Below are positions 33,819 through 47,016 of a DNA stretch of 64,000 bases, piece after piece. Position 1 is the first letter of the stretch. Each line of letters opens with the position of its first letter. The DNA lies in contig OZ038456.1 in NCBI GenBank assembly GCA_964036195.1, positions 9,796,001 to 9,860,000 of the forward strand, read 5' to 3'. This DNA is from Sphaerolaimus hirsutus (Eukaryota; Nematoda; Chromadorea; Monhysterida; Sphaerolaimidae). Under the pieces are notes generated by a model, which was given only the letters and a program-made list of their open reading frames with translations, ran no database searches and was not told the DNA's origin. Both the position numbers and the translations under genes were made by a program.

Positions 33819-34150
33819 ATACTGAAAGGTCAAAAAATTTCTGGCGAAATAATAAGACCCCCCCCCCCCCCCCGAAATACCCCCCTGGTTTCAGTCCCTC
33901 AAAATTCTCACTCTGAAACAATCACCCAACGGGGTATATTTCAAGGAAATACGATACCCATTTTAGACAATATTTCCTTATTTTTAACCTATTTACTTTG
34001 TTTTTCCCATCTACGCCTTGAAAACTACCATATAAAGCCGACCTGAAATATGTTTTCTGTGCTCGAGTAACTTTCAAATGTACACGTAAATGCGAGTACA
34101 GGAACTTTATTCAAAGGAAACGTAAACGTATTTACTCTGTACCCGAGACC

Positions 34151-35298
34151 TAACGATGGCAAACAGTCGAAAAAAAGTATTTGAATTTTTAAGTGTTTTT
34201 TCTGAAATGAATTTTTGAATTTTCGAATTTTTCTTCAAAATAATTTTCGAATTTCGAATTTAATTTTTGAATTTCAAATTTTCAAATCTTTTTTGGCAAT
34301 TTTCGAATTTTTTTGGCTAGTTTTCGAATTTTTTCAAATAATTTTCGAATCTTTTTGGCAAAATATTGAATCTTAAGCTTAAAACACAGAATTTGGACTG
34401 TCTTCATGTTCGGCTCAGTTTTTATAACCTTATTTTTACCATAATTTAGCATTAAAAATGGTGGAAGGAGTTATGCAAACCAGTGTGCTGCTTCTTCATT
34501 TAATTCACACATTGGCACATTTTATTCACCAACACAGCGAAGGCAATAAAAAGAACAATTGAAAAATTGGCATCAAATAAAATATCGGCATTAAAAAAAT
34601 TGGTATCACATACCGTAATTCCTTGAATTAACCCCCCTGCTGGCTGCCCCCTGGGTTTATTTTTTCAGAGTGGAAACTTGGGGGGGGGGTTAAACGAGGG
34701 TGGGTATTTCGAGGGGGGTTATTATTTTGCCAGAAATTTTTCAAAATCCCAGTACTAAATTGTTGTTTGTAAGTAACACAGATGTCAACAAAAACTGCCA
34801 TTTATAAGACTCTATGGACTAACACACACACCTGTTGTAACACAACACAGTCAGTGTTTTTGGCATGTGTTCTGTGTTTCCAAGATCACAAACCACATTC
34901 CATTCTCTATACACCAAATTGGGGAGGGGGGGTATTTCGAGGGGGGTTTATAAATTTTGAGTGGGTATTTTGAGGGGGGGTATTTCGAGGAAATACGGTA
35001 TAAAAAACGGATGTGTCGATGTCCGCCTCTTCCACCGCAGATGACATTTCAACGTTTTTTTGTTATGTTTCGCTTTTTCATACCCGCCTTGTATCAATTG
35101 TCGATTTATATAGCACGTTGAACTTAAGAGTGTGTTTTGTTGCCTTGAATTGACTGAAAAATTCGAAAACTATTTTCGAATTTTTGAATTTTTGAATTTT
35201 CGAATTTTCTGAAAAATAAATCGATTTTTAAGTGTTTTTTCTAGGGGCGAAATAAAAATTCTAAAATTCCGAAAAAAAAAATTTTTTTGCCATCGTTA
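34151..35298. mobile_element. hAT-like TAACGATGG element, TSD CCGAGACC
   Basis: TAACGATGGCAAA ... TTTTGCCATCGTTA with perfect TSD at 34143-34150 and 35299-35306. The subterminal arms are TTCGAATTTTT-rich. A CCGTAATTCCTTGAATTAAC MITE (34613-34998) is nested inside. No transposase. Confidence 0.85.
34613..34998. mobile_element. Nested C/G-run MITE
   Basis: Starts CCGTAATTCCTTGAATTAA after TA and ends GGGTATTTCGAGGAAATACGG before TA. The two ends belong to different subtypes. Confidence 0.6.
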
Positions 35299-35311
35299 CC
35301 GAGACCCGAGT

Positions 35312-35712
35312 AACGTATTTGTTCCAATAGAATGGGACCTCCAATAGAACGGCAGGTTTTGACACATTTTTGCAGTCACGAAAACTATAGAACCGCACCC
35401 CCCAATAGAATGGCACCTCCAATTGAATGCCAGGCATAAACTATGTTGGGAGTGTGCGAAAACACAAAAATATCTAAAATATGAGTGAAAGTGAACGTTC
35501 TTAGAATAGATATTAAATGTCAAATTGATGCTCTGATATTAAAATATTGCTCACACTTCATTTGAAAAAGGCTATGTTCAAATGTGAAATGTGTGAAAAA
35601 ATTGGTTAAAAAAATAGAATGGCAGCCTTCAATAGAACGGCACCTCCAATAGAATGGCAGGTAAAAAAGTTTATGAAAAAATAGAACAGCACTCTCGTAT
35701 TAGAAGAAATAC
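35312..35712. mobile_element. CCGTATTT superfamily, AATAGAACGGCA subtype
   Basis: Starts ACGTATTTGTTCCAATAGAA and ends CGTATTAGAAGAAATACG. The word CCAATAGAACGGCA recurs inside about six times. Second copy at 48351-48755. Confidence 0.65.
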
Positions 35713-35936
35713 GATTTATTTATTATTTATACGACATATTTATCGATTAAAAGTAAATACGTTTTAACAACTAATACTCATAAATCAGCATCGAATGCAT
35801 TTGAGTTTTCTAGAATGAGGTGAGGTGCTCGTCATCTATAGTTGATACAGAGTAGAAATGAGTCATTCTAGAAAACTCAAATGCGGTCAATGCTGATTTA
35901 GGTGTCAATTAGTTTTCCTCGCCAAGCCAACTCAAG

Positions 35937-36281
35937 GGGGCACTCCCAGACCCTGTAAAATACCCTGTAAAGTGTCAAATGTCATGCAAAGTGTAAAAAG
36001 CCCTGTAAAATGCCCTGTAAAAGACCCTGTAAAGTGTCAAATGTCATGCAAAGTGTAAAAGACCCTGTAAAATGCCCTGTAAAAGACCCTGTAAAGTGTC
36101 AAATGTCATGCAATGTGTAAAAGACCCTGTAAAATGCCCTGTAAAAGACCCTGTAAAGTGTCATGTGTAGTGATGTAAAAAGCGCCAATGCGGGTTACAG
36201 GGTCTTTTACATAACACATGACATTTTACAGGGTTTTTGACACTTTACAGGGTCTTTTACAGGGTCTGGGAGTGGCACCAG
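35937..36281. mobile_element. Family-1 element, reverse orientation
   Basis: Starts GGGGCACTCCCAGACCCTG and ends CAGGGTCTGGGAGTGGCACC. The interior has tandem AAAATGCCCTGTAAAAGACC. TCAAGGGG occurs at both junctions (35932-35939 and 36283-36290), a candidate 8-bp TSD. No coding exon is seen at its flanks. Confidence 0.7.
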
Positions 36282-36486
36282 ATCAAGGGGTGGTAAATAT
36301 GTATGGTGTGTGGCTCAATGTATGGTGTATGTATTGAGTATGGTGTATGTAGGTAAGTGTGTACAGAATAATGCAACCACCCAGAATGTTAACATCCCAG
36401 CTGCATGTGAGACTATTGAAACTGGCTGAACAAATTGACTTGATCTGCACTGGCTACTCCTGCAATACTATTTAGGTACATTGGGG

Positions 36487-36680
36487 ACACACACGCTAGT
36501 TTTCAATGTTCTTCTCTGAAAACCGTAAATCAGCATTGAACACATTTGAGTTTTCTAGAATGAGTCATTTTTACTATGCGTTAACTGTAGATGACGGGCA
36601 CCTCATTCTAGAAAACTCAAATGCATTCAATGCTGATCTACAAGTTTTCAAAATTTCGTTTGAAAACTAGCGTGTGTGGC
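36487..36680. mobile_element. Palindromic ACACACACGCTAGTTTTC MITE
   Basis: Arms with AAATCAGCATTGAACACA and TTCTAGAATGAG are repeated inverted. Ends ACACACGCTAGTTTTCAA and GAAAACTAGCGTGTGT. 36290-36480 has no gene. Confidence 0.7.
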
Positions 36681-36943
36681 CACATGAAAGAGATATTTGA
36701 AAATTAAAGCACGCTGCAAGAACAAAAATTTCTTGTGATTTCACCTCATAGCCACATATCTCATTTTTGTTTTTCCTTTCATTTTTTCACAATATGTGTC
36801 AATACATTTTCAATTAGCCCATAGATGATAGGTTGTGTAACCATAAACTACTGTGTTTCAGAAACTGTTATAAGAACTGCACATTTCAGTAAGAAATTGA
36901 AAATTTTACTTTTAATTAAAAAATGCAGTTCGAATTGGGCCCC

Positions 36944-37720
36944 GGGGCCAGATTTAATTCTCCCTACAGATTTGTAGGGTATGGCGTACGCCCGACAGAT
37001 TTTTTAAAGTTTAGCCGCATCGACGCACATGCAGCAAGGCGGTTCGTAAAATATAGGAAACCATCCCTTTAGGTCGCCGATATTGCAATATGACGTACCG
37101 TATTACCTCGAAATACCCCCATGGGGGGTTATTATTTCGCCAGCAAAATTTGAGGGGGGGGGGGTAATTCGAGGGGGGGGTTATTCGAGGGGGGGGGGTT
37201 ATTCGAGGGGGGGGGGTTATTATTTCGTCAGAAGTTTTCGTAAGGATCGTAGTAAATAGAAGGCATTTGCGTACCCAAAATAGGTAATAAATGTTTCCAA
37301 ACAGGATATATTTGGACATAAAAACGTAGATAGCTACACAATCTAGCCTATGTGTAGCTGCAATGCAAATTAACAGTAATATACATCATGTACATTGCGT
37401 ACATGACGTATTTATAATGTACATGACGTACATAATTCCGAAGGGGGGGGTATTTCGAGGGGGGTTTATTATTTCCCCAGCCCATTTTGAGGGGGGGGGT
37501 TAATTCGAGGGGGGGTTAATTCTAGGGGGGGGATAATTCGAGGTAATACGGTATATCACTTCGATTTTGGCACGGAAATCATGATTTCGTCATTTTTTGG
37601 CCGTCGGCCAATTCGTTTTTTATTTTATTTTGTCGGGCGGGTTACTCGCATAAGTCGCGCTTTTGTGGTCACTTTTTTAGTAATTTTATGGAATTTTAGT
37701 AATACTGTGTTATGCCCCCA
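36944..37720. mobile_element. Half copy of the 14859 palindrome with nested MITE
   Basis: GGCCAGATTTAATTCTCCC to GGTTACTCGCATAAGTC matches the left arm of 14859-15487. It is split at GATATTGCAATATGACG by a C/G-run MITE at 37098-37561 (TA on both sides). Confidence 0.7.
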
Positions 37721-37845
37721 AAAAAATTTTCTATAATAATCATTATTTAAGTAGCTATAAATTTTGTCTAAATTTACATATTTTACGTCAACATTGAATG
37801 AATTTTAATAATGAATTAATATTGTATTGAATTAATAGACCCCCC

Positions 37846-37930
37846 TCGAAATACCCCCCAAATTGAGTGTAAATAGAACGTACATGATAAAAGGTGCAGT
37901 TTGTGATCTAGCAATGCATTACACACGGGG
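37846..37930. mobile_element. Tiny CCTCGAAATACCCCC remnant
   Basis: Short piece CCCCCCTCGAAATACCCCCC with downstream text of the subtype's interior. The surrounding 37720-38115 is AT-rich with no gene. Confidence 0.4.
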
Positions 37931-38123
37931 GTCTATTAATTCATAATGAATCACACATCATTTTACGTTTATTTTCCATTATATTGTGGATACCTAGATG
38001 TATTACATTTTTGCAAACATTAAGTAAAGTCGGCGGACATTTCACCCTACAAAATCGGAGAGTTGGAATTCGCTCGTGAATAGAGCGAACACCGAAACTT
38101 GTGTCCTACGCGGACGCTAGAAA

Positions 38124-38886
38124 CAGAGTTGTTAGAATTACTGAACTTTCTTAAAAGTATATGTAAACGTAAAGTATTTTTTTTTACTCACCACAAAGTA
38201 TCAAAAACGTAAAATACTTATTTTTTACTCGTACGCACACGTAAATGTGGGTACAAAATTTTTTCCCATTAAAATGCAAAAGCGAGCACATTTCTTCATA
38301 GAATATGTAGAACTGGGTACGTTTTTTAAATACAACCCTCAAAATGGCCCTACAAATTAAATAATTGACCCCCTGTGAAAGCTCCCCCCCCCCCAAATTG
38401 AACATAAACGGAACGTAAAGATTAAAACCTTCAGTTTCTGTTCTGTGAAATGCAGAACACATGTTTAAACAATGATCAAGTCACGTTAGAACAGAGTATA
38501 TACCATCTAGTTGAGCTTGTTGTTGCATTGTTCTACCTCAGCGTATGTTACAGAGAACAAATTAGTGCTGAGAGTTCTGAAAAATTCTGGCGAAATAACA
38601 AAAACCCTCGAAATGCCCGCCTTGTTTAACTCCCCTCAAAATTTTCACTATAAAACAATCACTCCCAGGGGTATTTCGAGGAAATATAGAAAATTGCAGC
38701 GTAGCCACCTTATAAATATGTGCCAAATTGAATTCACAGAAATACATTTTCTTTACGCGTATGCCTCAAAAATGTACGCGTACATGTGAGTACGTTACTT
38801 TTTTTTAAAGTATATGTAAACGTATTTACCGCGTACTCGCGTACGCGTATTTTTCGAGTAAACGTATGTACGTTTTAACAACTCTG
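38124..38886. mobile_element. hAT-like CAGAGTTGTTA element
   Basis: CAGAGTTGTTAGAATTAC ... GTTTTAACAACTCTG. TSD GCTAGAAA/GATAGAAA with 7 of 8 matching. A C-run MITE (about 38340-38690) is nested. Compare 5320-6157, which carries the extra ORF. Confidence 0.75.
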
Positions 38887-40468
38887 GATAGAAATTGAAA
38901 AAGAAAATCATATTAAAAGAAAAATGGACGTTTCGCTGCGTCCGCGTGTGCCACGCTCTAGGCATCTACATTTTCAACGTTGCTCGTCAAGAATTTGACC
39001 GTTCAAACTACCGTTTTACCGTTCAAACAACTGTTTTTGTTTTTATTTTATTTTTCATTCGTTGGCTCTGTTTCAACAAAAGAGAACTTGGCAGCTGGCC
39101 AAAATTTCGAAATCCGCTATTAATATGAATGAAAAAGGCTCACAATAGCTATCTAACCATGTATCTAAACAAAAATAGCGATTATGAGGGTGGAAATTGG
39201 CAAAGCAATACAAATTTTAACGATTTTTAGCTAACTTTGAGTTTTCACTCTCATTTGTATAATACGCAACTGGTAACTGGGATAAGGGCCAAGTTTTCAT
39301 ACGTGACCCGATCTATTCCAATGGTTAAAATATTGCGTCACAATACCCAATGCCGTCATGCACTCTCCACTGGAGAGATTGACGCAAATGTTAGTAGGGC
39401 GATACGTCTGCCGACTTTATACTCAAATTCTATGTAATGCTTCTTCAATGTGTTCAATTTTACAATATCAGAGAGAAATCTGCAAATAAAAAATGTTGTA
39501 AATTTTTTTATTGTTCAGTTAACTGAATTAAAATCATTATCTAAAAAACGCTTAAAAATACCGTGTGGCTTCATGCATGAGCAAACGATATAGAAAAGTA
39601 CATCTGCGAGAGTATAGATGCTCTGAACAAGTCCAAACAAACAGTACAAACCTCTGGCACCCGCAAAAAATGGCATGCACCACACTGGCACCAGTGTTAT
39701 TCTAAAAAATGGCACCAGCACCAGCAGGGCAGGTTTGGAAGAATGCACAACAGCGCACCAGCACCGGTGCTGGTGCCCCTCTGTCCCAGCACCAAGGCAC
39801 CGGTGCCCCAGTGATTTTCCATCACTACTAGCATTGAAAAATGGCCGATTTTGAGAAAATATACTTAAATATTATCACAGAAAATCTCTCAGGAAAAAAT
39901 ATAATTAAATCTCTGAAAAAATCTCTTGCAGTTCAAGAAAATCTCAGAAAATCTCTCAACTTAAATTATGTTTCAATTGATATTTCAAGGTGGTTGAACC
40001 ATTCACAGTAGATATTAAGCACCTATTGTGTTGTTTAAACCTTTTATTCACAATTTCAAATGAACAACATATTGTCTACTGACAGCAATTCTGTGCTACC
40101 ATGTTTACTCGGCGGACATCACACTTAGTAGGAGTACGTACCATAACCCATCAGAATAGTGAACCAAAATTTTTACATTTTTTTCCTCATATTATTTTGT
40201 TTTTACCATTGAGTAAGTAATTATAAAATTTATCACAACATTTTATTCATTAAATTATGGTTGGTTTGCATACTAAGTGTGCTGTCCGCGAAGTATACCT
40301 ATTTACCAGTATGCCCTATTTTTAGGAGAGTTGAGCAAAAAGATGCAATGATGGGAAAACATCCTTGGGGGCAAAAATCATCACAATTGGCATTCCAAGA
40401 ATGACTAATTTTGAGAGAATACGCTTATCAAATCATCATCATAACCAGCTCAAATATACATGTGTGTG
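38887..40468. other. No gene recognised
   Basis: Mostly AT-rich unique-looking sequence. 39240-39440 has balanced composition without a convincing exon, 39640-39830 has GGCACCAGCACCAGCAGG low-complexity text, and 39840-39960 repeats AAAATCTCTCAG-type words also seen near 18000. Confidence 0.5.
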
Positions 40469-40470
40469 TA

Positions 40471-41027
40471 CAGGGTGCGGCAATTTAGACGGACCCCATA
40501 AAGTTTTGAATAACTTGTCACTGGGTAGTCGGATTAACGTCAAATTTTAGGTCAACATTAACAACTTAATAGGAAAGGATCCCTGAAAATATGGCTGCGA
40601 TAGCTGCACGCGTTCTCAAGTTATTCATGCGAACGCGTAATTGTCACTTTTCCACCACCTTGTGATATCATTCAATTGGGATTCACTTTTCGGGACCGGG
40701 ATCGGGATCAGATTGTTTTTCAGTTTTTTTTCCTGATTTTCTTTTCGCAGCGGCATGCCTAAATGCGTGCACGTCCACCACCAATTCGCTATGCCCATAA
40801 GGAAATCAGCGGGCGCCTGCGTAATTGGTCGTAAAGCCAGGTGGTGGAAAGTGACAATTACGCGTTTCCATGAATAACTTGAGAACGCGTGCAGCTATCG
40901 CAGCCATATTCTCAGGGATCTTTTCCTATTTAGTTGTTAATGTTGACCTAAAATTTGACGATAATCCGACTACCCAGTGACAAGTTTTTCAAAACTTTAT
41001 GGGGTCCGTCTAAATTGCCGCACCCTG
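40471..41027. mobile_element. Tc1/mariner-like MITE with about 190-bp TIRs
   Basis: CAGGGTGCGGCAATTTAGAC and its inverse, flanked by TA (40469-40470 and 41028-41029). The arms include ATATGGCTGCGATAGCTGC. Better preserved than 10137-10690. No transposase. Confidence 0.75.
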
Positions 41028-41172
41028 TATTTATAATCACAAAAAGAAACAATTGCTGAGGCAGGTGGCATTTTCTCAGTACGGACAGCAGGTCATCTCG
41101 AGTCCGTTCAGCGAAGTGTCGTCACATTTAGCACCTGCGCATGTTTTGTTGTAGCTGCTATTGTATGTTATT

Positions 41173-41601
41173 GCCGTAAATCCTCTAATAAGTCCCTGGG
41201 GGAGTTATTTTTTCCTCAGAATTTTTTGAGGGGGACTTATTCGAGGGGGGGAGTTATTCGAGGGGGGAGTTATTTCTTCGTCGGAATATTGAGTAAAATA
41301 CTTGATCAGTATATCATCTGAATGGGGTGAGGTAAGCTGCATCAACGTGTGGGCCAGAATAGAAATCCCGTAATTCATGCAATAAAATCAATGCTAGTGT
41401 GCATAAACTGCAAAAAAATGAATACCTTTAATGATCATATACATACATACGTTTTTTTATACGTGGACGTTGTTCCCACCCATAAAAGAGGGGGGAGTTA
41501 TTCGAGGGGGGGAGTTATTTTTTCCTCAGTCAGTTTACAGGGGGGAGTTATTTGAGGGGGGGAGTTATTCGAGGGGGGGACTTATTCGAGGATTTACGGT
41601 G
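41173..41601. mobile_element. C/G-run MITE, TTATTCGAGGGGGGA subtype
   Basis: From TTGCCGTAAATCCTCTAATA to GACTTATTCGAGGATTTACG, with GAGTTATTCGAGGGGG repeated inside. Confidence 0.65.
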
Positions 41602-41913
41602 TATGTTAAAACTGCTATTGTATGTTCAAATGTCTTCAACTCTAGCAACCTTTTTGCAATACAGTTTAAAACAACTCAGGTGCAGATCATAGACGAAAAA
41701 TGGTCCAAATATCTGGCGGTGATAGTGAGTGACAAGTATTTTTGAGGCAGTGACACCAATATAGGTATATATCAAGTCTTAACTTATATTATTTACTGTA
41801 TTTCCTTGAATAAACCCCCTTAAATTGACCCCCCTCAAAATTAGCTATTTACCCCCAACTGATAAAGAAATAAACGCTCCTCAAAATATCCCCTGTCTGG
41901 ACTGATATACACT

Positions 41914-43149
41914 ACCGTGCAGAATAGTTGAGACTTTTTTTGCTGCATGACTAACATTGCCAAAATTTTGAAATGTTGTGTGTGCACAACATTTGGATAC
42001 CATTGGTGGGTACCATGGGGGGTTGGCTACATGTGCCCAGGATGACTGCTCCTTGACTTCATATATATGCTTATATTCTTAGTGCAGTAACATATTCATT
42101 CAGTTTCTTTGTGTTTCAGAATAGTTGAGACTTTTCTTTTTTTGGGCAGTAGCTGCCCAATCTCTTTTTTTTTTGTGGTTATCCAATACCTAGGTTCATT
42201 TTTGAACTAGATTTTCAATATGGTGGATGTCCACCAGTGTTGCTGTGCTGTGTGCACAGCAAGGAACATTCTAAGCATGAACAGCATATGTTGGACTGTA
42301 GCATGTATTTATCTCAGCTGCAGTTTTGCATTCATTGCCAGCCACTCCGAAATGTGGGTGGGCATACTAGTCAGTAGGGCTATTTGGTGTGTAAATTTGA
42401 GGTTTTGGCTTTGCTCTATTGTAGAGATAAGTTGGCCCGACTGAAATGTAAAATGTAAGTATTTAGTATGGAAAAATCATGAAAGTTTGAAGTTCTATAA
42501 CTTTTGACTGGAATGAGATATTGAAGAAAATTTGTTGCCATATGAGTCATCTTTGTCTAGTATTTTATGGCATGTTCAAACACAAAAATGTCATACTGAA
42601 AACCCCAGTCAAAATGCATAAAAATTAAGACACCACTGATAAGTTCAAAGTGTCATAACTTTTGATTGGAATGAGATATTGAAAAGATTGAAAAGCCAGA
42701 TGAATGCTTTTTATCCATAGTTTATGATAGAATGTTCAAAAAAAGTTATTGTTCGTATTGAAAAACAGGGTCAAATCGAGCTAATGAATATAGACATAAC
42801 TGATTCGACCCAAAAAATTAGAATTTTCAGGTTGTCCTGATCATTTTAAGTGTTCAATGACACAAATCGGCCCAGAAATGGCTGAGTTATTAAGCTTCAA
42901 AGTCAATCATTCAGATCTGCCAATTTTTTATTTTTTATCAAACACCTTTTTATAGACTCCCCTTATCTCAGAACTGGGGGATTATTCAAGCGTTCAAAAA
43001 ATTTTGCATATAGCCTCAACATAAAACCTCAACATACCTGAACAGAATTTAAATTGGACAAGGTACAACAAAATGGGAAGCAACAAAAATGTGGTGGACC
43101 CCCAGCCTCTGTTTCTCTATGGGTGAAAAGTCTCAACTATTCTGCACGG
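41914..43149. mobile_element. Tc1-like element with CCGTGCAGAATAGTTGAGAC ends
   Basis: CCGTGCAGAATAGTTGAGAC at about 41915 and its inverse GTCTCAACTATTCTGCACGG ending 43149. The interior at 42220-42450 has balanced composition but no transposase motif that I can place. No clear TA duplication at the right side. Confidence 0.65.
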
Positions 43150-43470
43150 CTGATGGAAAAGCGCCAGAAAAAAGGGCGCCAGGCGCCAATGGTGCCACGG
43201 CGCCATTGGGAAACTGGGCGCCAAGTGCCAAGGGCGCCACAGAAAAAGGGCGCCAGGCGCCAATGGTGCCACGGCGCCATTGGGAAACTGGGCGCCAAGT
43301 GCCAAGGGCGCCACAGAAAAAGGGCGCCAGGCGCCAAGGGCGCCATGGCGCCATTCAGAAAGTGGGCGCCAGGCGCCAAGAGCGCCACAGAAAGAGAGCG
43401 CCAAGGGCCAAGGGCGCCATGGCGCCATTTGAAAATGAAGGCGCCAGGCGCCAATGGCACCAGAATAAAT
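43150..43470. repeat. GGCGCC array
   Basis: About 320 bp of GGCGCC-centred units such as GGGCGCCAGGCGCCAAGGGC, starting CTGATGGAAAAGCGCC. It resembles the subterminal arrays of 60349-61232. The many long frames here are low-complexity artefacts. Confidence 0.8.
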
Positions 43471-43497
43471 AAGTGCATATTTATGATACCCTGTGTG

Positions 43498-45103
43498 TAA
43501 CGATGGCAAAAAAAGATTCGAAAATTCGAAAACATTTTCGAATTTTCGAATTTTTTCGTAATTTTCGAATTTTTATTTCGCCCTAGAAAAAACACTTAAA
43601 AATCGATTTATTTTTCAAAAGATTCGAAAATTCGAAAATTCGAAAATTCAAAAATAGTTTTCGAATTTTTTAGGGAATTCAAGGCAACAAAACACGCTGT
43701 TAAGTTCAACGTGCTAAATAAATCAACGATTGATACTCGGCGCGTATCGAAAAGCGAAACGTAACAAAAAAACGTTGAAATGTCATCCACCGCCACAGGC
43801 GGCGCAAGGTCCTAATCTGCGCTTGTGACATTCACATTAGCCAAAATTCCACCTTGTGACACCTTTTTATCGGGGCCCTTATGTGAAATTGGCAGCCTGC
43901 CAAAAATTTCGAAATCGCTATAAATATAAATAAAATTGGCTAAAAATAGGTATATAACCATGTATATTAATGAAAATAGTGATTATAAAGGTGAAAATTG
44001 GCAAAATGGAGCAAAATTTGACGATTTTGAGCTAATTTGGAGCTTTCAGTGTTGTTCTTACAATACACGCTTGTGAATGTCACAATGTGACAGTGGAATT
44101 TTTGCTTGTGACACCAAAAATTGCACTTGTGACATTCACAACTGTACAAGCACTTACGCTGCCTATGTCCACCGCGGAAGCGGACTTCGACGCATCCGTT
44201 TTTTATACTGTATTTCCTCGAAATATCCCCCCCCCCTCAAAATACCCCCTCAAAATTTTCACTATACATTTATAAACCCCCCTCGAAATACCACCCCCCA
44301 ATTTGGTGTATAGAGAACGTAATGCAGTTTGTGATCTGGGAAATACAGAACACACATCAAAAACAATGACTGTGTTGTTTAGAACAGGGTCTTATAAATG
44401 GCGTTAGTACCATCTACGTTAGTACCATCTAATTTAGTACCATCTACGTACTTATATAAGTATATAGAGTCTTACAAATGGCAGTTTTTGTTGCATTTGT
44501 TGACATCTGTGTTACCTAAAAACAACAATTTAGTACTGGGATTTCGATAAATTTCTGGCTAAATAATACACCCCGTCGAAATACCCACCCTCGTTTAACC
44601 CCCCCCCCCCCAAGTTTCCACTCTGAAAAAATAATATGGTATTTGATGCCAATTTTGTATTTTTTTGCTGATATTTTATTTGATGCCAACTTTTAAATTG
44701 TTGTTTTTATTGCCTTCACTCTGTTGGCGAATTTAATGTATCAATGTGTGAATTAAATGAAGCAGCACACTGGTTTGCATAACTCCTTCGTCCATTTTTA
44801 ATGCTAGTTTATGGTTAAAATAAGGTTATAACAACTGAGCAGAACATGAAGACAGTCTAAATTCTGTGTTTAAAGCTTAATATTCAATATTTTTTAAGAA
44901 AGATTCGAAAATTATTTGAAAAAATTCGAAAACTAGCCAAAAAAATTTGAAAATTGCCAAAAAAGATTCGAAAATTCGAAATTCGAAAATTAAATTCGAA
45001 ATTCGAAAATTATTTTGAAGAAAAATTCGAAAATTCGAAAATTCATTTCAGAAAAAACACTTAAAAATTTAAATACTTTTTTTTCGACTGTTTGCCATCG
45101 TTA
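43498..45103. mobile_element. hAT-like TAACGATGG element, TSD CCTGTGTG
   Basis: TAACGATGGCAAAAAAAG ... GTTTGCCATCGTTA with perfect TSD at 43490-43497 and 45104-45111. It encloses a C-run MITE (44210-44640) and CACTTGTGACATTCACA inverted text. Confidence 0.85.
44210..44640. mobile_element. Nested CCTCGAAATACCCC MITE
   Basis: Starts ACTGTATTTCCTCGAAATA. Internal TCGAAATACC and C-runs and the GTACCATCTACGTA interior shared with the copies at 47017 and 58190. Right terminus degraded. Confidence 0.6.
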
Positions 45104-45203
45104 CCTGTGTGTGCTAAAAGTGGTGCTCTAACACTGTACTGCACACATTCACCTTTTTATTCAGATTCCCTAGCATGTAATCAGTGAAAACGGAACTTTA
45201 AAA

Positions 45204-45632
45204 TACCGTATTACCTTGAAATACCCCCAGGGGGTTTATTATTTCGCCAGCAAAATTTGAGGGGGGGGGGGATAATTCGAGGGGTGGGTTTATTCGAGGG
45301 GGTGTCTATTATTTCGCCAGAAATTTTCGGAAATTCCCCATACTCGGACGTAGAAAAATCTAACAATTACATAGATGTTTATGTCTTTATAGGTATATAT
45401 AACTGTTTATACACATAAACCCTTCCCTAACGTCACTCAATCTTCAGTTGTAACGTGTCTTCTGCATTGTACAGATCACAAACTGCGGTATTTGTCATGT
45501 ACGTTCTCTTTACACTCAATGTTAGGGGGGGTATTTCGAGGGGGGGGGGGTTTATTATTTCCTCAGCCGAATTTTAGGGGGGTATTTCGAGGGGGGGTTA
45601 ATTCAAGGGGGATAATTCGAGGTAATACGGTA
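45204..45632. mobile_element. CCGTATTACCTTGAAATACC MITE
   Basis: Ends TACCGTATTACCTTGAAATA and GATAATTCGAGGTAATACGG, with GGGTATTTCGAGGGGGG repeats. 45640-45930 contains no gene. Confidence 0.7.
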
Positions 45633-45935
45633 GCAACAAAACAATTTTTGCATAAAATCACATTCACACGTTCACTTAAAACACAATGAAAATTGTCAAT
45701 TTACAAAACGATGCATCTACTTCAAACAGATTTTTCGAATGGATGTTTTCTTGAAGTGGATGAAAACGGTACTACGACGATTTGAATATTTTAATTCGCG
45801 AGTTTGCTTTAGTGTAAAAATAGTGAACATTTTTGTTGGCTGTCCCGTATGTATGAGTAAATTTTTATAAATTGCTTGTACGTTGATCCGCTCTACACTT
45901 AAATTAAATTAAATTAAATTGTTTTGTGTCACAAT

Positions 45936-46794
45936 TAGGGTTGGTTTTATAAAAAATCATTTTAGTAAAATTGTATAAAAATTGTATAAAAATTTTATTT
46001 TATTTTTATTTTATTCTTGTTTCATTTTATTTTATTTTATTTTATTCCCAAAAGTCATTAATAAAATAAAATCACCCATTTTACAAAAATTTTACAAAAA
46101 TTGTACAAAAATTTTACAAAAAATCAGAATCATGCATGCAAGGCCAGAAAAATGTTATAATTAGACCTATACATGAAAAACCTGTGACAAATTTTTCCCT
46201 TACTTTTCAAAAGTTGCATGCAGTATGTATGTCATGCAAAGTGTGAATTGTGTATCCAAATTTTGTGTTTTTGTATCCATAGTATGTTTTGTATCCAAAT
46301 CTTATGTTTTTGTATCCAAATGTTCACATAAGATTTGGATTCAACAACAACATAATTTGGATACAAAACATAAGATTTAGAAATAAAACATAAGATTTGG
46401 ACACAATTTGCTTGACAATTGATACTTTAATTTTTACATGTCATGACAATTTACACTTTACTTCACATTTGTCATGACAATTGACACTTTGCATGACATT
46501 TTACATGACATTTGACACTTTACAATGCTTGGGACTGCCCCCAGATCCGTGAATAAACAGGTACAAACTCAAGCAATGAGATTAAATTTTACAAAAAAGA
46601 TGAATTTTGATACAATTTTACAAAAATACGAATTTTTATACAATTTTACAAAATTTTTACAAAAATTCGAATTTTTATACAATTTTTATTTTTATTCTGA
46701 AATTTTCCATTTTATTTTATTTTATTTTATTCTTGAATATTCCATTTTATTTTTATTTTATTTTTTATTTTTTTCTGAGATTTTGCCAACCCTG
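45936..46794. mobile_element. hAT-like TAGGGTTGG element, TSD GTCACAAT
   Basis: TAGGGTTGGTTTTATAAAA ... TTTTGCCAACCCTG with perfect TSD at 45928-45935 and 46795-46802. TTTTATTTTATT-rich arms surround a family-1-like core (46200-46550) ending TTGGGACTGCCCCCAG. Confidence 0.85.
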
Positions 46795-47016
46795 GTCACA
46801 ATTCAATTGCCATACTTTTTCCTGACGAAATATTTTTTTTGGAAAAGCTGCTGCATTTTCAGATTTGCACTTAGTAATACACATGACCCCAGATTTTATT
46901 ACCAACGCATAAATACAATTCTACATTTCCAATGTAGAATTGAAATACAATTCTATCACTCGATACCTGACAACTCTATTACCCAATACCTGACAATTTC
47001 ATCTGAAAACCCAACT

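Noticed and set aside
39237-39437. Balanced-composition frame as a missing aquaporin exon
   Set aside because: No NPA box or membrane-helix text in any frame.
42220-42444. 74-codon frame inside the Tc1-like element as transposase
   Set aside because: No DDE/D-type motif or helix-turn-helix pattern could be placed on either strand.
43054-43595. Several overlapping 100-150-codon frames on both strands
   Set aside because: They are translations of the GGCGCC array. GRQAPRAPQKKGARRQG-like text in all frames is low-complexity repeat, not protein.
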